Positions 1-6,322 of a stretch of DNA of 9,442 nucleotides are shown one piece after another. The DNA comes from Chromobacteriaceae bacterium (GTDB lineage: Bacteria; Pseudomonadota; Gammaproteobacteria; Burkholderiales; Aquaspirillaceae). A program made the position numbers and the translations under genes. The notes under the pieces were generated by a model, which saw only the letters and a list, made by a program, of their open reading frames with translations, ran no database searches and was not told the DNA's origin. The stretch lies in assembly GCA_030151505.1 (NCBI GenBank), contig JASLDQ010000210.1, positions 1 to 9,442 of the forward strand, written 5' to 3'. The number at the start of each line of letters is the position of its first letter. Within the stretch, counting starts at the first letter, position 1.

Positions 1-1363
1 CGGACGCCGGAGCCACGCGGTGGCCGGCGGCGGCATGGCGGGCCGGCAAGCGGTCGCCTTCGCCGAACAATTTGTGCCGCAGGCTGCCCTCGGCGTAGGC
101 GGTCTTGTACGAGCCGCGGTTTTGCAGCTCGGGCACGACCAGATCGATGAAGTCTTCGTAGCTTTCCGGGGTCACCGTCCGCGCCAGATTGAAGCCGTCG
201 ATCCCGACCTCGTTGGCCCAGGACTCAAGCTCGTCGGCGACATGCTGCGCATCGCCGACCAGGGTCGGATAGCGGCTGCCGAGGCGGAAGCGGTCGAGCA
301 GCTTGCGCCGGGTCAGCGCATTGGCCTGCGCGGTCTGGGCGGCGGACTCGATGGCGTTGCCGCGGCTGTAGTCGATCGGCTCATCCAGCCCGTAGCGGGC
401 GAAGTCGACATTCACGCTGCTGGCGAAGTGGGCCAGGCCGGCCTCGGCGCTGGCGTAGTGCCAGTAATCGTCGAACCTTTCCTGAGCCTCGCGCTGGGTC
501 TTGCCGACCACCGCGGCGATGCCGGCGAAGATCTTCAGGTCTTCCGGCCGGCGGCCGGCGGCCACGGCCTGCGCGCGCAGGTCCTGCACCACCTTGCGCG
601 TGCTGTCCTTGTCCTGTGCGCTGATGAAGATCGCCTCGGCATGGCGCGCGGCGAACTGCTGGCCGCGCGGCGAGGTGCCGGCCTGGAACAGCACCGGCGT
701 ACGCTGGATCGACGGCTCGCACAGGTGGTAGCCGTCGAGCCGGTAATACGGCCCCTCGTGCCGGACGCGGTGAACCCTGGCCGGATCGGCGAACACGCGC
801 CCGGCCTTGTCGCGGCGGGCAGCGCCGTCTTCCCAGCTGCCTTCCCACAGCTTGTAGAGCAGTTCGAGATAGTCGTCGGCGCGCTCGTAGCGCTGGTCGT
901 GCGCCTCCAGCCCGGGCAGGCCCATGGCGCGCGACGCGCTGTCGAGATAGCCGGTGACGATGTTCCAGCCGACCCGCCCGCGCGTCAGGTGGTCGAGCGT
1001 CGACATGCGCCGGGCGAACAGGTAGGGCGGTTCGTAGCTGAGGTTGGAGGTGACGCCGAAGCCGAGATGGCGGGTGGCGGCGGCCATGGCCGGCACCACC
1101 AGCATCGGGTCGTTGACCGGCAGCTGGATCGCCTCCCGCAGGGTCAGGTCGACGGACTGCTGGTAGACGTCGTACACCCCGACGATGTCGGCGATGAACA
1201 GGCCGTCGAACAGCCCGCGCTCCAGCGTCTGCGCCAGACCGGTCCAGTATTCGAGGGTGTTGTAGTCGACCGAATTGTCGCGCGGGTGGGTCCACAACCC
1301 GTGGTTGATGTGGCCGACGCAGTTCATGTTGAACGCATTGAGCAGGATTTGCTTTTTCGCCAT
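1..1363 (-). CDS. NtaA/SnaA/DszA-family FMNH2-dependent monooxygenase (3' end cut by window edge)
   Basis: This gene starts at the ATG at 1363 and stays open for 454 codons to the left edge, so the stop codon lies outside. It matches the luciferase-like (LLM) NtaA/SnaA/DszA/SoxA family by pattern: LNAFNMNCVGHINHGLW at 8-24, ERGLFDGLFIADIVGVYDVY at 48-67, GRVGWNIVTGYLDSASRAMG at 129-148, VLFQAGTSPRGQQFAA at 224-239, and the family tail KTAYAEGSLRHKLFG at 420-434. Members are about 440-460 residues, so only a few codons should be missing. They use reduced FMN from a partner reductase and O2 to break C-S or C-N bonds; no reductase is in the window. It is the last visible gene of the metN-type operon. 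Only 2 nt separate it from the preceding stop, and a GGAG at 1374-1377 is its likely ribosome site. The substrate is not readable from sequence; an organosulfur compound is inferred from context. Confidence 0.9.
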   Translation of the reverse strand, partial: MAKKQILLNAFNMNCVGHINHGLWTHPRDNSVDYNTLEYWTGLAQTLERGLFDGLFIADIVGVYDVYQQSVDLTLREAIQLPVNDPMLVVPAMAAATRHLGFGVTSNLSYEPPYLFARRMSTLDHLTRGRVGWNIVTGYLDSASRAMGLPGLEAHDQRYERADDYLELLYKLWEGSWEDGAARRDKAGRVFADPARVHRVRHEGPYYRLDGYHLCEPSIQRTPVLFQAGTSPRGQQFAARHAEAIFISAQDKDSTRKVVQDLRAQAVAAGRRPEDLKIFAGIAAVVGKTQREAQERFDDYWHYASAEAGLAHFASSVNVDFARYGLDEPIDYSRGNAIESAAQTAQANALTRRKLLDRFRLGSRYPTLVGDAQHVADELESWANEVGIDGFNLARTVTPESYEDFIDLVVPELQNRGSYKTAYAEGSLRHKLFGEGDRLPARHAAAGHRVAPAS

Positions 1364-1365
1364 GG

Positions 1366-2595
1366 TCACAGCGCTCCGTGCCGCGGGGGCAGCGTGTCAT
1401 TGAGGTAGTAGTTGCCGACCGCGTGGAATTTCCAGCGCACCGGGTCGTGCAGGGTGTGGGTCCGGGCATTGCGCCAGAAACGGTCGAGGTTGTATTCGGC
1501 AAGGGTGGCGGCGCTGCCGGCCAGCTCGAACAGCCGGGTACCGGCCTTCAGCGACACTTCGGTGCTCAGCACGCGCGCCTCGGCCACCGCCACCGAGGCG
1601 GCAGCGACGCTGCGCTCGTCCGGCGCGGCCTGGGCGGCATCGAGCACCCGGCCGGCCCGCCGCAGCAGCGCGTCTGCCGCCTGCAGCCGCACCACCAGAT
1701 CGCCTACCCGCTCCAGCGTCAGCGGATCGTCGGTCGCCCGGTCCGAGCCCGAATCGATCCACGGCCGGGTGTGCTGGCGCACGAACTCCAGCGTGGCGGC
1801 ATAGGCGCCCCGGGCAATACCCAGATCGATGGCGGCATGCATGATCTGGGCGAACGGGCCGATCGTGGTCGGGCTGTCGAACGAGGCCTTGAACGGCACG
1901 ATCCAGCCGGCCTCCACATGCACATCGTCGAACTGCACCGAGCCGCTGCCGGTCACGCGCTGGCCGAAGCCGTCCCAGTCGTCGGTCACGGTCACGCCGG
2001 AACTCGCGCGCGGCACGAAGGCCAGCCAGCCGGTCTCACTCTCGTCCACCACCAGGGTGGGAATCCAGTGGGCGAACAGCGAACCGGTGCAATAGAACTT
2101 GCGCCCGCTGATGCGGAAGCCGCCCCGGTCCGGGTCGGGCGTCAGGCGGGTGCGGCGCTTGAAGTCCTTGTGGCCGATCTCGGCCAGCGCGTTGCCGAAG
2201 CGCTGGCCCTGCAGCGCCAGCCCGTAGAAGAAGCGTTTCTGTTCTTCGGTGCCGCCGACCCGCAGCACTTCCAGCGAGTAGAAATGGTTCTGCGGAATAT
2301 GGGCGATCGAGCTGTCGGCCGCGCTGAGAATCGAGACGACCTGGGCCAGCGTGACGCTGGACACGCCGGCGCCGCCGTATTCCTTCGGCACGGTGATGCC
2401 CCACAGGCCGCTGCGCGAGAAGCGCTCGACCTCGGTCCACGGCAGGCGCCGCTCGCGGTCGCGGTCGGAGGCGTCGACGGCGAATTCGGCCGCCAGTTCA
2501 TGAGCCACCGCCAGCGCTTCGGCGTCATCCCGCAGGATGGCCGCCGGGGCCGCCAGCGGGGCGGCAATTTCAAGGGAAAGGGTGTTCAAGCTCAT
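1366..2595 (-). CDS. sfnB: SfnB-like sulfur-acquisition oxidoreductase (acyl-CoA dehydrogenase fold), second copy
   Basis: This is a 409-residue protein of the acyl-CoA-dehydrogenase-like flavin monooxygenase group that includes SfnB and DszC. Visible landmarks are LPWTEVERFSRSGLWGITVP with KEYGGAGVS at 51-79, IPQNHFYSLEVL at 100-111, GRKFYCTGSLFAHWIP at 164-179, DDWDGFGQRVTGSGSVQFDDV at 205-225, and the C-terminal block FWRNARTHTLHDPVRWKFH at 373-391. Such enzymes oxidise sulfur or nitrogen atoms with reduced flavin rather than dehydrogenating acyl-CoA. The start is taken at 2595 rather than the in-frame ATG at 2604: CGAGG at 2605-2609 abuts the upstream ATG but lies 9 nt from the one at 2595. 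It follows its paralogue after 24 nt and is 2 nt from the next gene. Apart from the start it has one Met and one Cys. The exact substrate is unknown. Confidence 0.9.
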   Translation of the reverse strand: MSLNTLSLEIAAPLAAPAAILRDDAEALAVAHELAAEFAVDASDRDRERRLPWTEVERFSRSGLWGITVPKEYGGAGVSSVTLAQVVSILSAADSSIAHIPQNHFYSLEVLRVGGTEEQKRFFYGLALQGQRFGNALAEIGHKDFKRRTRLTPDPDRGGFRISGRKFYCTGSLFAHWIPTLVVDESETGWLAFVPRASSGVTVTDDWDGFGQRVTGSGSVQFDDVHVEAGWIVPFKASFDSPTTIGPFAQIMHAAIDLGIARGAYAATLEFVRQHTRPWIDSGSDRATDDPLTLERVGDLVVRLQAADALLRRAGRVLDAAQAAPDERSVAAASVAVAEARVLSTEVSLKAGTRLFELAGSAATLAEYNLDRFWRNARTHTLHDPVRWKFHAVGNYYLNDTLPPRHGAL

Positions 2596-2619
2596 CGGAG
2601 TCATCCTCGTCGTTCGGGG

Positions 2620-3906
2620 TCAGTTCCACTGGTGGCGGCGCGGCAGCACGCCGTTGAGCGCATAGTTGCCGATAAGGTGGTACTTCCAGCGGACCGGGTC
2701 GTGCAGGGTGTGGGTGCGGGCATTGCGCCAGTGCCGGTCGAGGTTGTGCTCGGCCCGCGAGGCGGCGGTGCCGGCCAGTTCGAACAGCTTTTCGCTGGCT
2801 TCAAGGGCGATTTCGGTGGTCAGCACCTTTGCCGCCGCCACCGCCACCGACGCCTCGGCGCTGGATTCGGCGGTGACCGGCGCGGCCGCGATGCGGTCCA
2901 GCGTCTCGCTGGCTTCGCGCAGGATCTCGTTGGCGGCGTGCAGGTCGATCTTCAGCCGGCCGACGGCATGGATGATGTAGGGATCGTCGCTGGCGCGGCC
3001 GAGGCCGGAATCGACCCATGGCCGCGATCGCTCGCGCACGAAGCGCACGGTGTCGTCGACGGCGGCCTGGGCAATGCCGGCGTCGATGGCGGCCTGGATC
3101 AGCTGCGACACCGGCCCGCTCAGGCCCGGACGATCGGCCAGCTGCCACACCGGCAGGATGTTGGCGGGATCGACCTCGACGTTGTCGAAGCGCACCGTGC
3201 CGCTGGCGGTGGTGCGCTGGCCGAACGCCGACCAGTCGTCGATGACCTGCACGCCGGGCGCGTGGCGCGCCACCCACACCGTCACCGCCCGACCCTGCTC
3301 GTCCAGCGCGCGGCTGGGAATCCAGTGGGCGAACAGCGCGCCGGTCGAGTAGAAACGGGTGCCGTTGAGGCGCAGCGTGCCGCCGGCCTCGGTCACGGTC
3401 GTGCTCTGCTGCAGGATGGTGCGGGTGCCGCGCTCGGGACCGGCGTTGCCCAGCCGCTGGCCAGCCAGCACCAGACCGTACAGGCGCTGTTTCTGCTCGT
3501 GGCTGGCCAGCTCGTGGACCAGGCCCAGCACGCCGAACTGGTTCTGCGGAATCTGGCCGAGCGCGGGGTCGGCGGCGCACAACAGGCGGAATACCTCGGC
3601 GAGGGTGGCGTGCGACACGCCCGCGCCGCCATATTCCTTCGGCACGGTGATGCCGCCCAGCCCGCTGGCCGAGTAGCGGTCCAGCTCGTCCCACGGCAAG
3701 CGGCGGTGGCGGTCGCGTTCGGCCGAGCCGGCGGCGAAGGTTTCCGCCAGTTCGCGGGCGACCTCGATCGCCTCGGCGTCGGACCGGATGACGCGCACCG
3801 TCGCCGGGTCGGGCAGGCGCGGCAGTCGGTCGGCGGTATCGCCGGCGATTTGGGACGCAGCCGCCCCCTGCACCGCGGCAGCGCGGTGTTCCAGAGTTTC
3901 TGACAT
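2620..3906 (-). CDS. sfnB: SfnB-like sulfur-acquisition oxidoreductase (acyl-CoA dehydrogenase fold), first copy
   Basis: This 428-residue paralogue of the next gene has the same landmarks: GLGGITVPKEYGGAGVSHAT at 83-101, IPQNQFGVLGLVHEL at 119-133, NGTRFYSTGALFAHWIP at 181-197, DDWSAFGQRTTASGTVRFDNV at 223-243, and HWRNARTHTLHDPVRWKYH at 392-410. Its N-terminus is about 19 residues longer. The ATG at 3906 is chosen because AGGAG at 3913-3917 sits 6 nt upstream and family homology begins after it; the frame stays open upstream to 4032, but that part overlaps metI. In this family, reduced flavin and O2 are used to oxygenate small organosulfur compounds. After the initiator Met there is no Met and only one Cys (residue 110), an extreme sulfur-sparing composition. 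It also differs from its paralogue at the substrate-facing stretch after GNA (PERGTRT versus LAEIGHKD), so the two copies may act on different substrates or on successive steps. Confidence 0.9.
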   Translation of the reverse strand: MSETLEHRAAAVQGAAASQIAGDTADRLPRLPDPATVRVIRSDAEAIEVARELAETFAAGSAERDRHRRLPWDELDRYSASGLGGITVPKEYGGAGVSHATLAEVFRLLCAADPALGQIPQNQFGVLGLVHELASHEQKQRLYGLVLAGQRLGNAGPERGTRTILQQSTTVTEAGGTLRLNGTRFYSTGALFAHWIPSRALDEQGRAVTVWVARHAPGVQVIDDWSAFGQRTTASGTVRFDNVEVDPANILPVWQLADRPGLSGPVSQLIQAAIDAGIAQAAVDDTVRFVRERSRPWVDSGLGRASDDPYIIHAVGRLKIDLHAANEILREASETLDRIAAAPVTAESSAEASVAVAAAKVLTTEIALEASEKLFELAGTAASRAEHNLDRHWRNARTHTLHDPVRWKYHLIGNYALNGVLPRRHQWN

Positions 3907-3921
3907 GAAGTGCTCCTGATG

Positions 3922-3946
3922 GGCGGCAAGCCGACGGAATGCCGCC
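3922..3946 (-). other. Hairpin in the metI-sfnB gap
   Basis: The only sizeable gap in the left operon (64 nt, 3907-3970) contains a perfect 7-bp inverted repeat, GGCGGCA at 3922-3928 and TGCCGCC at 3940-3946, with an 11-nt loop. It sits just upstream of the sfnB ribosome site. No T-run follows on the minus strand, so it is not a convincing terminator. An mRNA stability or processing hairpin separating transporter and enzyme expression is possible, but this is inference. Confidence 0.4.
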
Positions 3947-3970
3947 AGGTCGATGAGAAAACGCGGTGGC

Positions 3971-4615
3971 TCAGCGGCGGCGGTCAAGGCGCTGGGCCCA
4001 GAAATCGCCGACGGCCTGAACCACGGTGACAAGCAGCACCAGCCCGATCAGCACGGCGAACATCACCTCCGTGTCGAACCGCTGGTAGCCATAGCGAATG
4101 GCCAGATCGCCGAGTCCGCCGGCCCCGACCGCGCCGGCCATGGCGGACGAGCCGATCATCGCCACCAGCGTGATGGTCAGGCCGCTGACGATGCCGGGCA
4201 GCGCCTCCGGCAGCAGGACGTGGCGGACGATGTGCCAGCGCAGGGCGCCCATCGCCTGCGCCGCCTCGATCAGTCCGCGGTCGACTTCGCGCAGGCTGAC
4301 TTCGGCAATCCGGGCGAAAAACGGCGTGCCGGCAACCGACAGCGGCACCACCGCCGCCCACACGCCGATCGTCGTCCCGACGACCAGCCGGGTGAACGGC
4401 AGCAACACCACCAGCAGGATGATGAAAGGCACCGAGCGGAACACGTTGACGGCGTTGCCGATGACCCTGTGCAACAGCGGCGAGGCATACAGATCGCCCG
4501 GACCGGTGGTCACCAGCACCAGCGCCAGCGCCAGCCCCGCGACGGCGGAAACCAGCGCCGACACGCCCACCATCGTCAGCGTCTGCAGCGCCGCTTCCAG
4601 ATAAAGATCAACCAT
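3971..4615 (-). CDS. metI: MetI-type ABC transporter permease
   Basis: This is a 214-residue inner-membrane permease of the methionine-uptake (MetI) class, which pairs as a dimer with the MetN-type ATPase next door. About five hydrophobic segments are visible. The cytoplasmic coupling (EAA) loop is at about 116-142, with the core IEAAQAMGALRWHIVRHVLL. The family signature GAGGLGDLAIRYGYQRFDTEV lies at about 164-184. Length matches MetI (about 215-220). The ATG at 4615 is chosen over the in-frame ATG at 4630 because GGGGAGG lies ideally placed between them. It overlaps the end of metN by 8 nt, indicating translational coupling. Given the enzymes downstream, the cargo may be a methionine-like or other small organosulfur compound rather than methionine itself; this is inference. 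Confidence 0.93.
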   Translation of the reverse strand: MVDLYLEAALQTLTMVGVSALVSAVAGLALALVLVTTGPGDLYASPLLHRVIGNAVNVFRSVPFIILLVVLLPFTRLVVGTTIGVWAAVVPLSVAGTPFFARIAEVSLREVDRGLIEAAQAMGALRWHIVRHVLLPEALPGIVSGLTITLVAMIGSSAMAGAVGAGGLGDLAIRYGYQRFDTEVMFAVLIGLVLLVTVVQAVGDFWAQRLDRRR

Positions 4616-5735
4616 GACGCGCCTCCCCATTTACATAGCCAAGCGTGCGTACCCGGTTTGGCGCCAGCCCCAGCCGGGCCGCCCAGGCGTGATCGTCGAA
4701 TTCATGCCGTCCGTCCCCGACCGGGATGGACACCACCAGCCGTCCCTGGGCCCGCCCCTGAATCCGCTCGATGCCGCCATGCAGGAAGCGCACGGCCTGC
4801 TGGCCGAGCGAGGCAACGAGGCGGGCCAGATCGGGGTCGTGGCGGCTTTCGCCGTCGATGCGGATGTCGAGCAGCAGCTCGTTGCGGGAGGCGGACGGCT
4901 CGGTCCCGATGCGCGCCTGCAGGTCGGCCGGCAGGTCATGCACGAGGGTGCGCAGCAGCGCTTCGGCGGTGCCTGACTGGGGCGCGCCGAATACGCGCCA
5001 GACCTCGCCCAGTTCCACGACGCGCCCCTTCTCCAGCACGGCGACGCGATCGCAGATTTCCCGGATCACTTCCATTTCATGGGTGATCAGCACGACCGTG
5101 AGGCCGAGGCGGCGGTTGATGTCGCGCAGCAGGGTCAGGATCGACTGAGTGGTTTCGGGGTCGAGCGCCGAGGTCGCCTCGTCGCACAGCAGGATGTCGG
5201 GATCGTGGACCAGGGCGCGGGCGATCCCCACGCGCTGCTTCTGGCCGCCGGACAGTTTGGCGGGATAGACGTCGTGCTTGTCCGACAGGCCGACCAGTTC
5301 CAGCAAGGCGCGCACCTTGCGGTCGATTTCCCGGCGGGGGATGCCGGCGATCCGCAGCGGCAGGCCGATGTTCTCGGCCACCGTGCCGGAGGACAGCAGG
5401 TTGAAATGCTGGAAGATCATGCCGATGCGCCGGCGCGCCAGGGCCAGGTCGCGCTCGGACAGGGCGGAGAGGTCGGCGCCGTTGACCAGCACACGCCCCG
5501 CGCCGGGTTTTTCGAGCTGGTTGATCGTCCGCACCAGCGTCGATTTTCCCGCGCCGCTGCGGCCGATGATTCCGAAAATCTCCCCTTTCTGGATGGAGAA
5601 ATCGATGTCGACCAGCGCGTCGACCGGGCCTTGGGCGGTCGAATACTGGTGGCTGACCTTGTCGAACCGGATGCTGGCCGTGGCACCGGATGAGGCGGAC
5701 TCGGGATGGGGTGGAGGGGTAATCGTATGCGTCAT
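4608..5735 (-). CDS. metN: MetN-type ABC transporter ATPase with NIL domain
   Basis: This 375-residue ATPase energises the MetI-type permease. Motifs are Walker A GRSGAGKST (58-66), Q-loop Q109 in IFQHFNLL, signature LSGGQKQR (161-168), Walker B ILLCDEATSALD (181-192) and switch His219 in ITHEME. The C-terminal part, about 285-365, matches the NIL ligand-sensing domain typical of MetN, which in E. coli binds methionine and inhibits transport. The start at 5735 gives an N-terminal Pro/Ser/Thr-rich tail of about 20 residues before the ATPase fold. The frame remains open to 6026, but that would start within the sigma-54 promoter, so the longer form is rejected. It is the first gene of the left operon. 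No MetQ-type binding protein is seen; it may lie past the left edge or be encoded elsewhere. Confidence 0.93.
   Translation of the reverse strand: MTHTITPPPHPESASSGATASIRFDKVSHQYSTAQGPVDALVDIDFSIQKGEIFGIIGRSGAGKSTLVRTINQLEKPGAGRVLVNGADLSALSERDLALARRRIGMIFQHFNLLSSGTVAENIGLPLRIAGIPRREIDRKVRALLELVGLSDKHDVYPAKLSGGQKQRVGIARALVHDPDILLCDEATSALDPETTQSILTLLRDINRRLGLTVVLITHEMEVIREICDRVAVLEKGRVVELGEVWRVFGAPQSGTAEALLRTLVHDLPADLQARIGTEPSASRNELLLDIRIDGESRHDPDLARLVASLGQQAVRFLHGGIERIQGRAQGRLVVSIPVGDGRHEFDDHAWAARLGLAPNRVRTLGYVNGEARHG
4622..4628 (-). promoter_or_regulatory. Ribosome binding site deciding the metI start
   Basis: GGGGAGG on the minus strand lies 6 nt upstream of the ATG at 4615 and inside the 3' end of metN. 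It also lies downstream of the alternative ATG at 4630, which argues for the shorter permease with an N-terminus beginning MVDLYLEAAL. Confidence 0.75.
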
Positions 5736-5790
5736 GACTTCTCTCGGTTCTGCTGGTTCTGGCTTGATTGCTGTCCACCGGCCGCGTGGC

Positions 5791-5814
5791 CCGGATGCTC
5801 CCTCGGTCATCCGG
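5791..5814 (-). other. Leader hairpin close to metN
   Basis: A perfect 7-bp inverted repeat CCGGATG (5791-5797) and CATCCGG (5808-5814) lies in the untranslated leader about 55 nt before the metN start. It is too far from the ribosome site to block it directly and has no T-tract. Confidence 0.4.
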
Positions 5815-5874
5815 ACCGCTCGGCCGGCGGGAATGCTCAGGCGGCGGTAGGCCTGTCCGGCCCGGCCACGACGC

Positions 5875-5892
5875 CCCCGGCCAGTGCCGGGG
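5875..5892 (-). other. Leader hairpin, 7-bp GC stem with tetraloop
   Basis: CCCCGGC (5875-5881) and GCCGGGG (5886-5892) pair perfectly around four bases. This is very stable in RNA. There is no downstream T-run, so it is not a simple terminator. Confidence 0.4.
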
Positions 5893-6006
5893 TTCGGGCG
5901 GGATGCCGGAGACCACCGGATGTGGCGAGGGTTGCCGGGGTGTTGCTCATGCAAGATCTCGTCTGCTTGTGCGTCCGGAAGCTGGACGGCAATTCCCTGA
6001 CTGTTT

Positions 6007-6023
6007 CGCAACAACCATGCCAA
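6007..6023 (-). promoter_or_regulatory. Sigma-54 (-24/-12) promoter of the metN-sfnB operon
   Basis: The minus strand reads TTGGCATGGTTGTTGCG. The -24 GG (6021-6020) and -12 GC (6009-6008) have the strict 12-base separation, and 12 of the 14 defined positions of the RpoN consensus YTGGCACGRNNNTTGCW match. Transcription should begin near 5996. The same element recurs before the ssuA-type operon. Sigma-54 control implies a dedicated ATP-driven activator bound upstream. Confidence 0.85.
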
Positions 6024-6039
6024 CATTTATTTCTTTAAA

Positions 6040-6052
6040 TTTCAGCAACTTG
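6040..6052. promoter_or_regulatory. Possible IHF site between enhancer and promoter (left operon)
   Basis: TTTCAGCAACTTG matches the IHF consensus WATCAANNNNTTR with two mismatches and lies in an AT-rich stretch. Its offset from the -12 end of the promoter (33 bp) equals that of the better match before the right operon. DNA bending by IHF between enhancer and promoter is usual for sigma-54 systems; here it is inferred. Confidence 0.4.
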
Positions 6053-6095
6053 CACAAATCAGCCGCTGCCAGCTCTGCGCTAAAAACCGCACACA

Positions 6096-6121
6096 TTGCG
6101 GAGTGCCTGCTGCCACAGCAA
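6096..6121. promoter_or_regulatory. Probable activator-binding enhancer (SfnR-type UAS) of the metN-sfnB operon
   Basis: The palindrome CTGCTG-CCA-CAGCAA spans 6107-6121 (11 of 12 arm bases fit TTGCTG-N3-CAGCAA) and is preceded 11 bp away by TTGCGGAG at 6096-6103. Its centre, 6114, lies about 118 bp upstream of the predicted transcription start, typical for enhancers of sigma-54 activators. The whole composite is conserved in spacing and largely in sequence before the other operon at 9289-9314. Assignment to SfnR is inferred from gene content. Confidence 0.65.
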
Positions 6122-6179
6122 CAATGCCCGGGGCGACACACCGCCCGGATCAACCACCGCCCCCGTGTTGCCGATAAGG

Positions 6180-6213
6180 AAAAACCCGCATGCCACAGGG
6201 GCCATGCGGGTTT
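6180..6213 (-). terminator. Rho-independent terminator of the ssuACB-type operon
   Basis: A perfect 11-bp stem, AAACCCGCATG (6182-6192) and CATGCGGGTTT (6203-6213), with a 10-nt loop is followed on the minus strand by five T residues (6184-6180). It lies about 110 nt after the ATPase stop codon. Its sequence is nearly identical to the hairpin at 9375-9408. Confidence 0.88.
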
Positions 6214-6273
6214 GGTTTGGCGGAATATCCATCCGGTCCGGGCCGGGTGTGTGGCACGAACAAGCGAAAGGAA

Positions 6274-6311
6274 ACCCGCGTGAACGGTTCAAGCCGGGAT
6301 GAACCGCGGGT
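6274..6311 (-). other. Hairpin immediately after the ATPase stop codon
   Basis: CGGTTCA (6285-6291) and TGAACCG (6300-6306) form a 7-bp stem, with flanking ACCCG and CGGGT able to extend it across an internal loop. It begins about 12 nt past the stop codon at 6323. Lacking a T-run, it may protect the 3' end or assist the terminator at 6180-6213. Confidence 0.35.
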
Positions 6312-6322
6312 GGCGGCTGCGC

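Larger units (their letters stand above)
5736..5996 (-). other. Long 5' leader of the metN operon
   Basis: From the inferred sigma-54 start near 5996 to the metN ATG is about 260 nt of GC-rich leader without a convincing gene. It contains two strong hairpins: 5875-5892 (CCCCGGC and GCCGGGG around a 4-nt loop) and 5791-5814 (CCGGATG and CATCCGG around a 10-nt loop). Neither is followed by a T-run. I recognise no known riboswitch; a post-transcriptional control role is speculative. The ribosome site for metN is a weak purine run just upstream of 5735. Confidence 0.45.

Noticed and set aside
20..1408. A 462-codon plus-strand open frame at the left end
   Set aside because: It is antisense to the NtaA/DszA-type monooxygenase, whose minus-strand translation shows family motifs throughout. 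The plus-strand product is low-complexity Gly/Ala/Val/Arg-rich.
1378..3903. An 841-codon plus-strand open frame spanning both sfnB-like genes, with an internal repeat
   Set aside because: It is antisense to two paralogous genes with clear family motifs; GC-rich codon bias keeps the opposite strand open, and its internal repeat only mirrors the paralogy.
3953..5693. Long plus-strand frames opposite metI and metN
   Set aside because: They are shadows of well-supported minus-strand transporter genes and have no recognisable domains.
5837..5950. A 37-codon minus-strand frame in the metN leader that could be a leader peptide
   Set aside because: Its ribosome site is weak, it has no run of Met or Cys codons to suggest attenuation, and frames this short are expected by chance in GC-rich DNA.
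5736..6026. N-terminal extension of the metN-type ATPase to an ATG at 6026
   Set aside because: It would begin inside or upstream of the sigma-54 promoter, and the extra residues show no family similarity; the ATG at 5735 gives the usual MetN layout.
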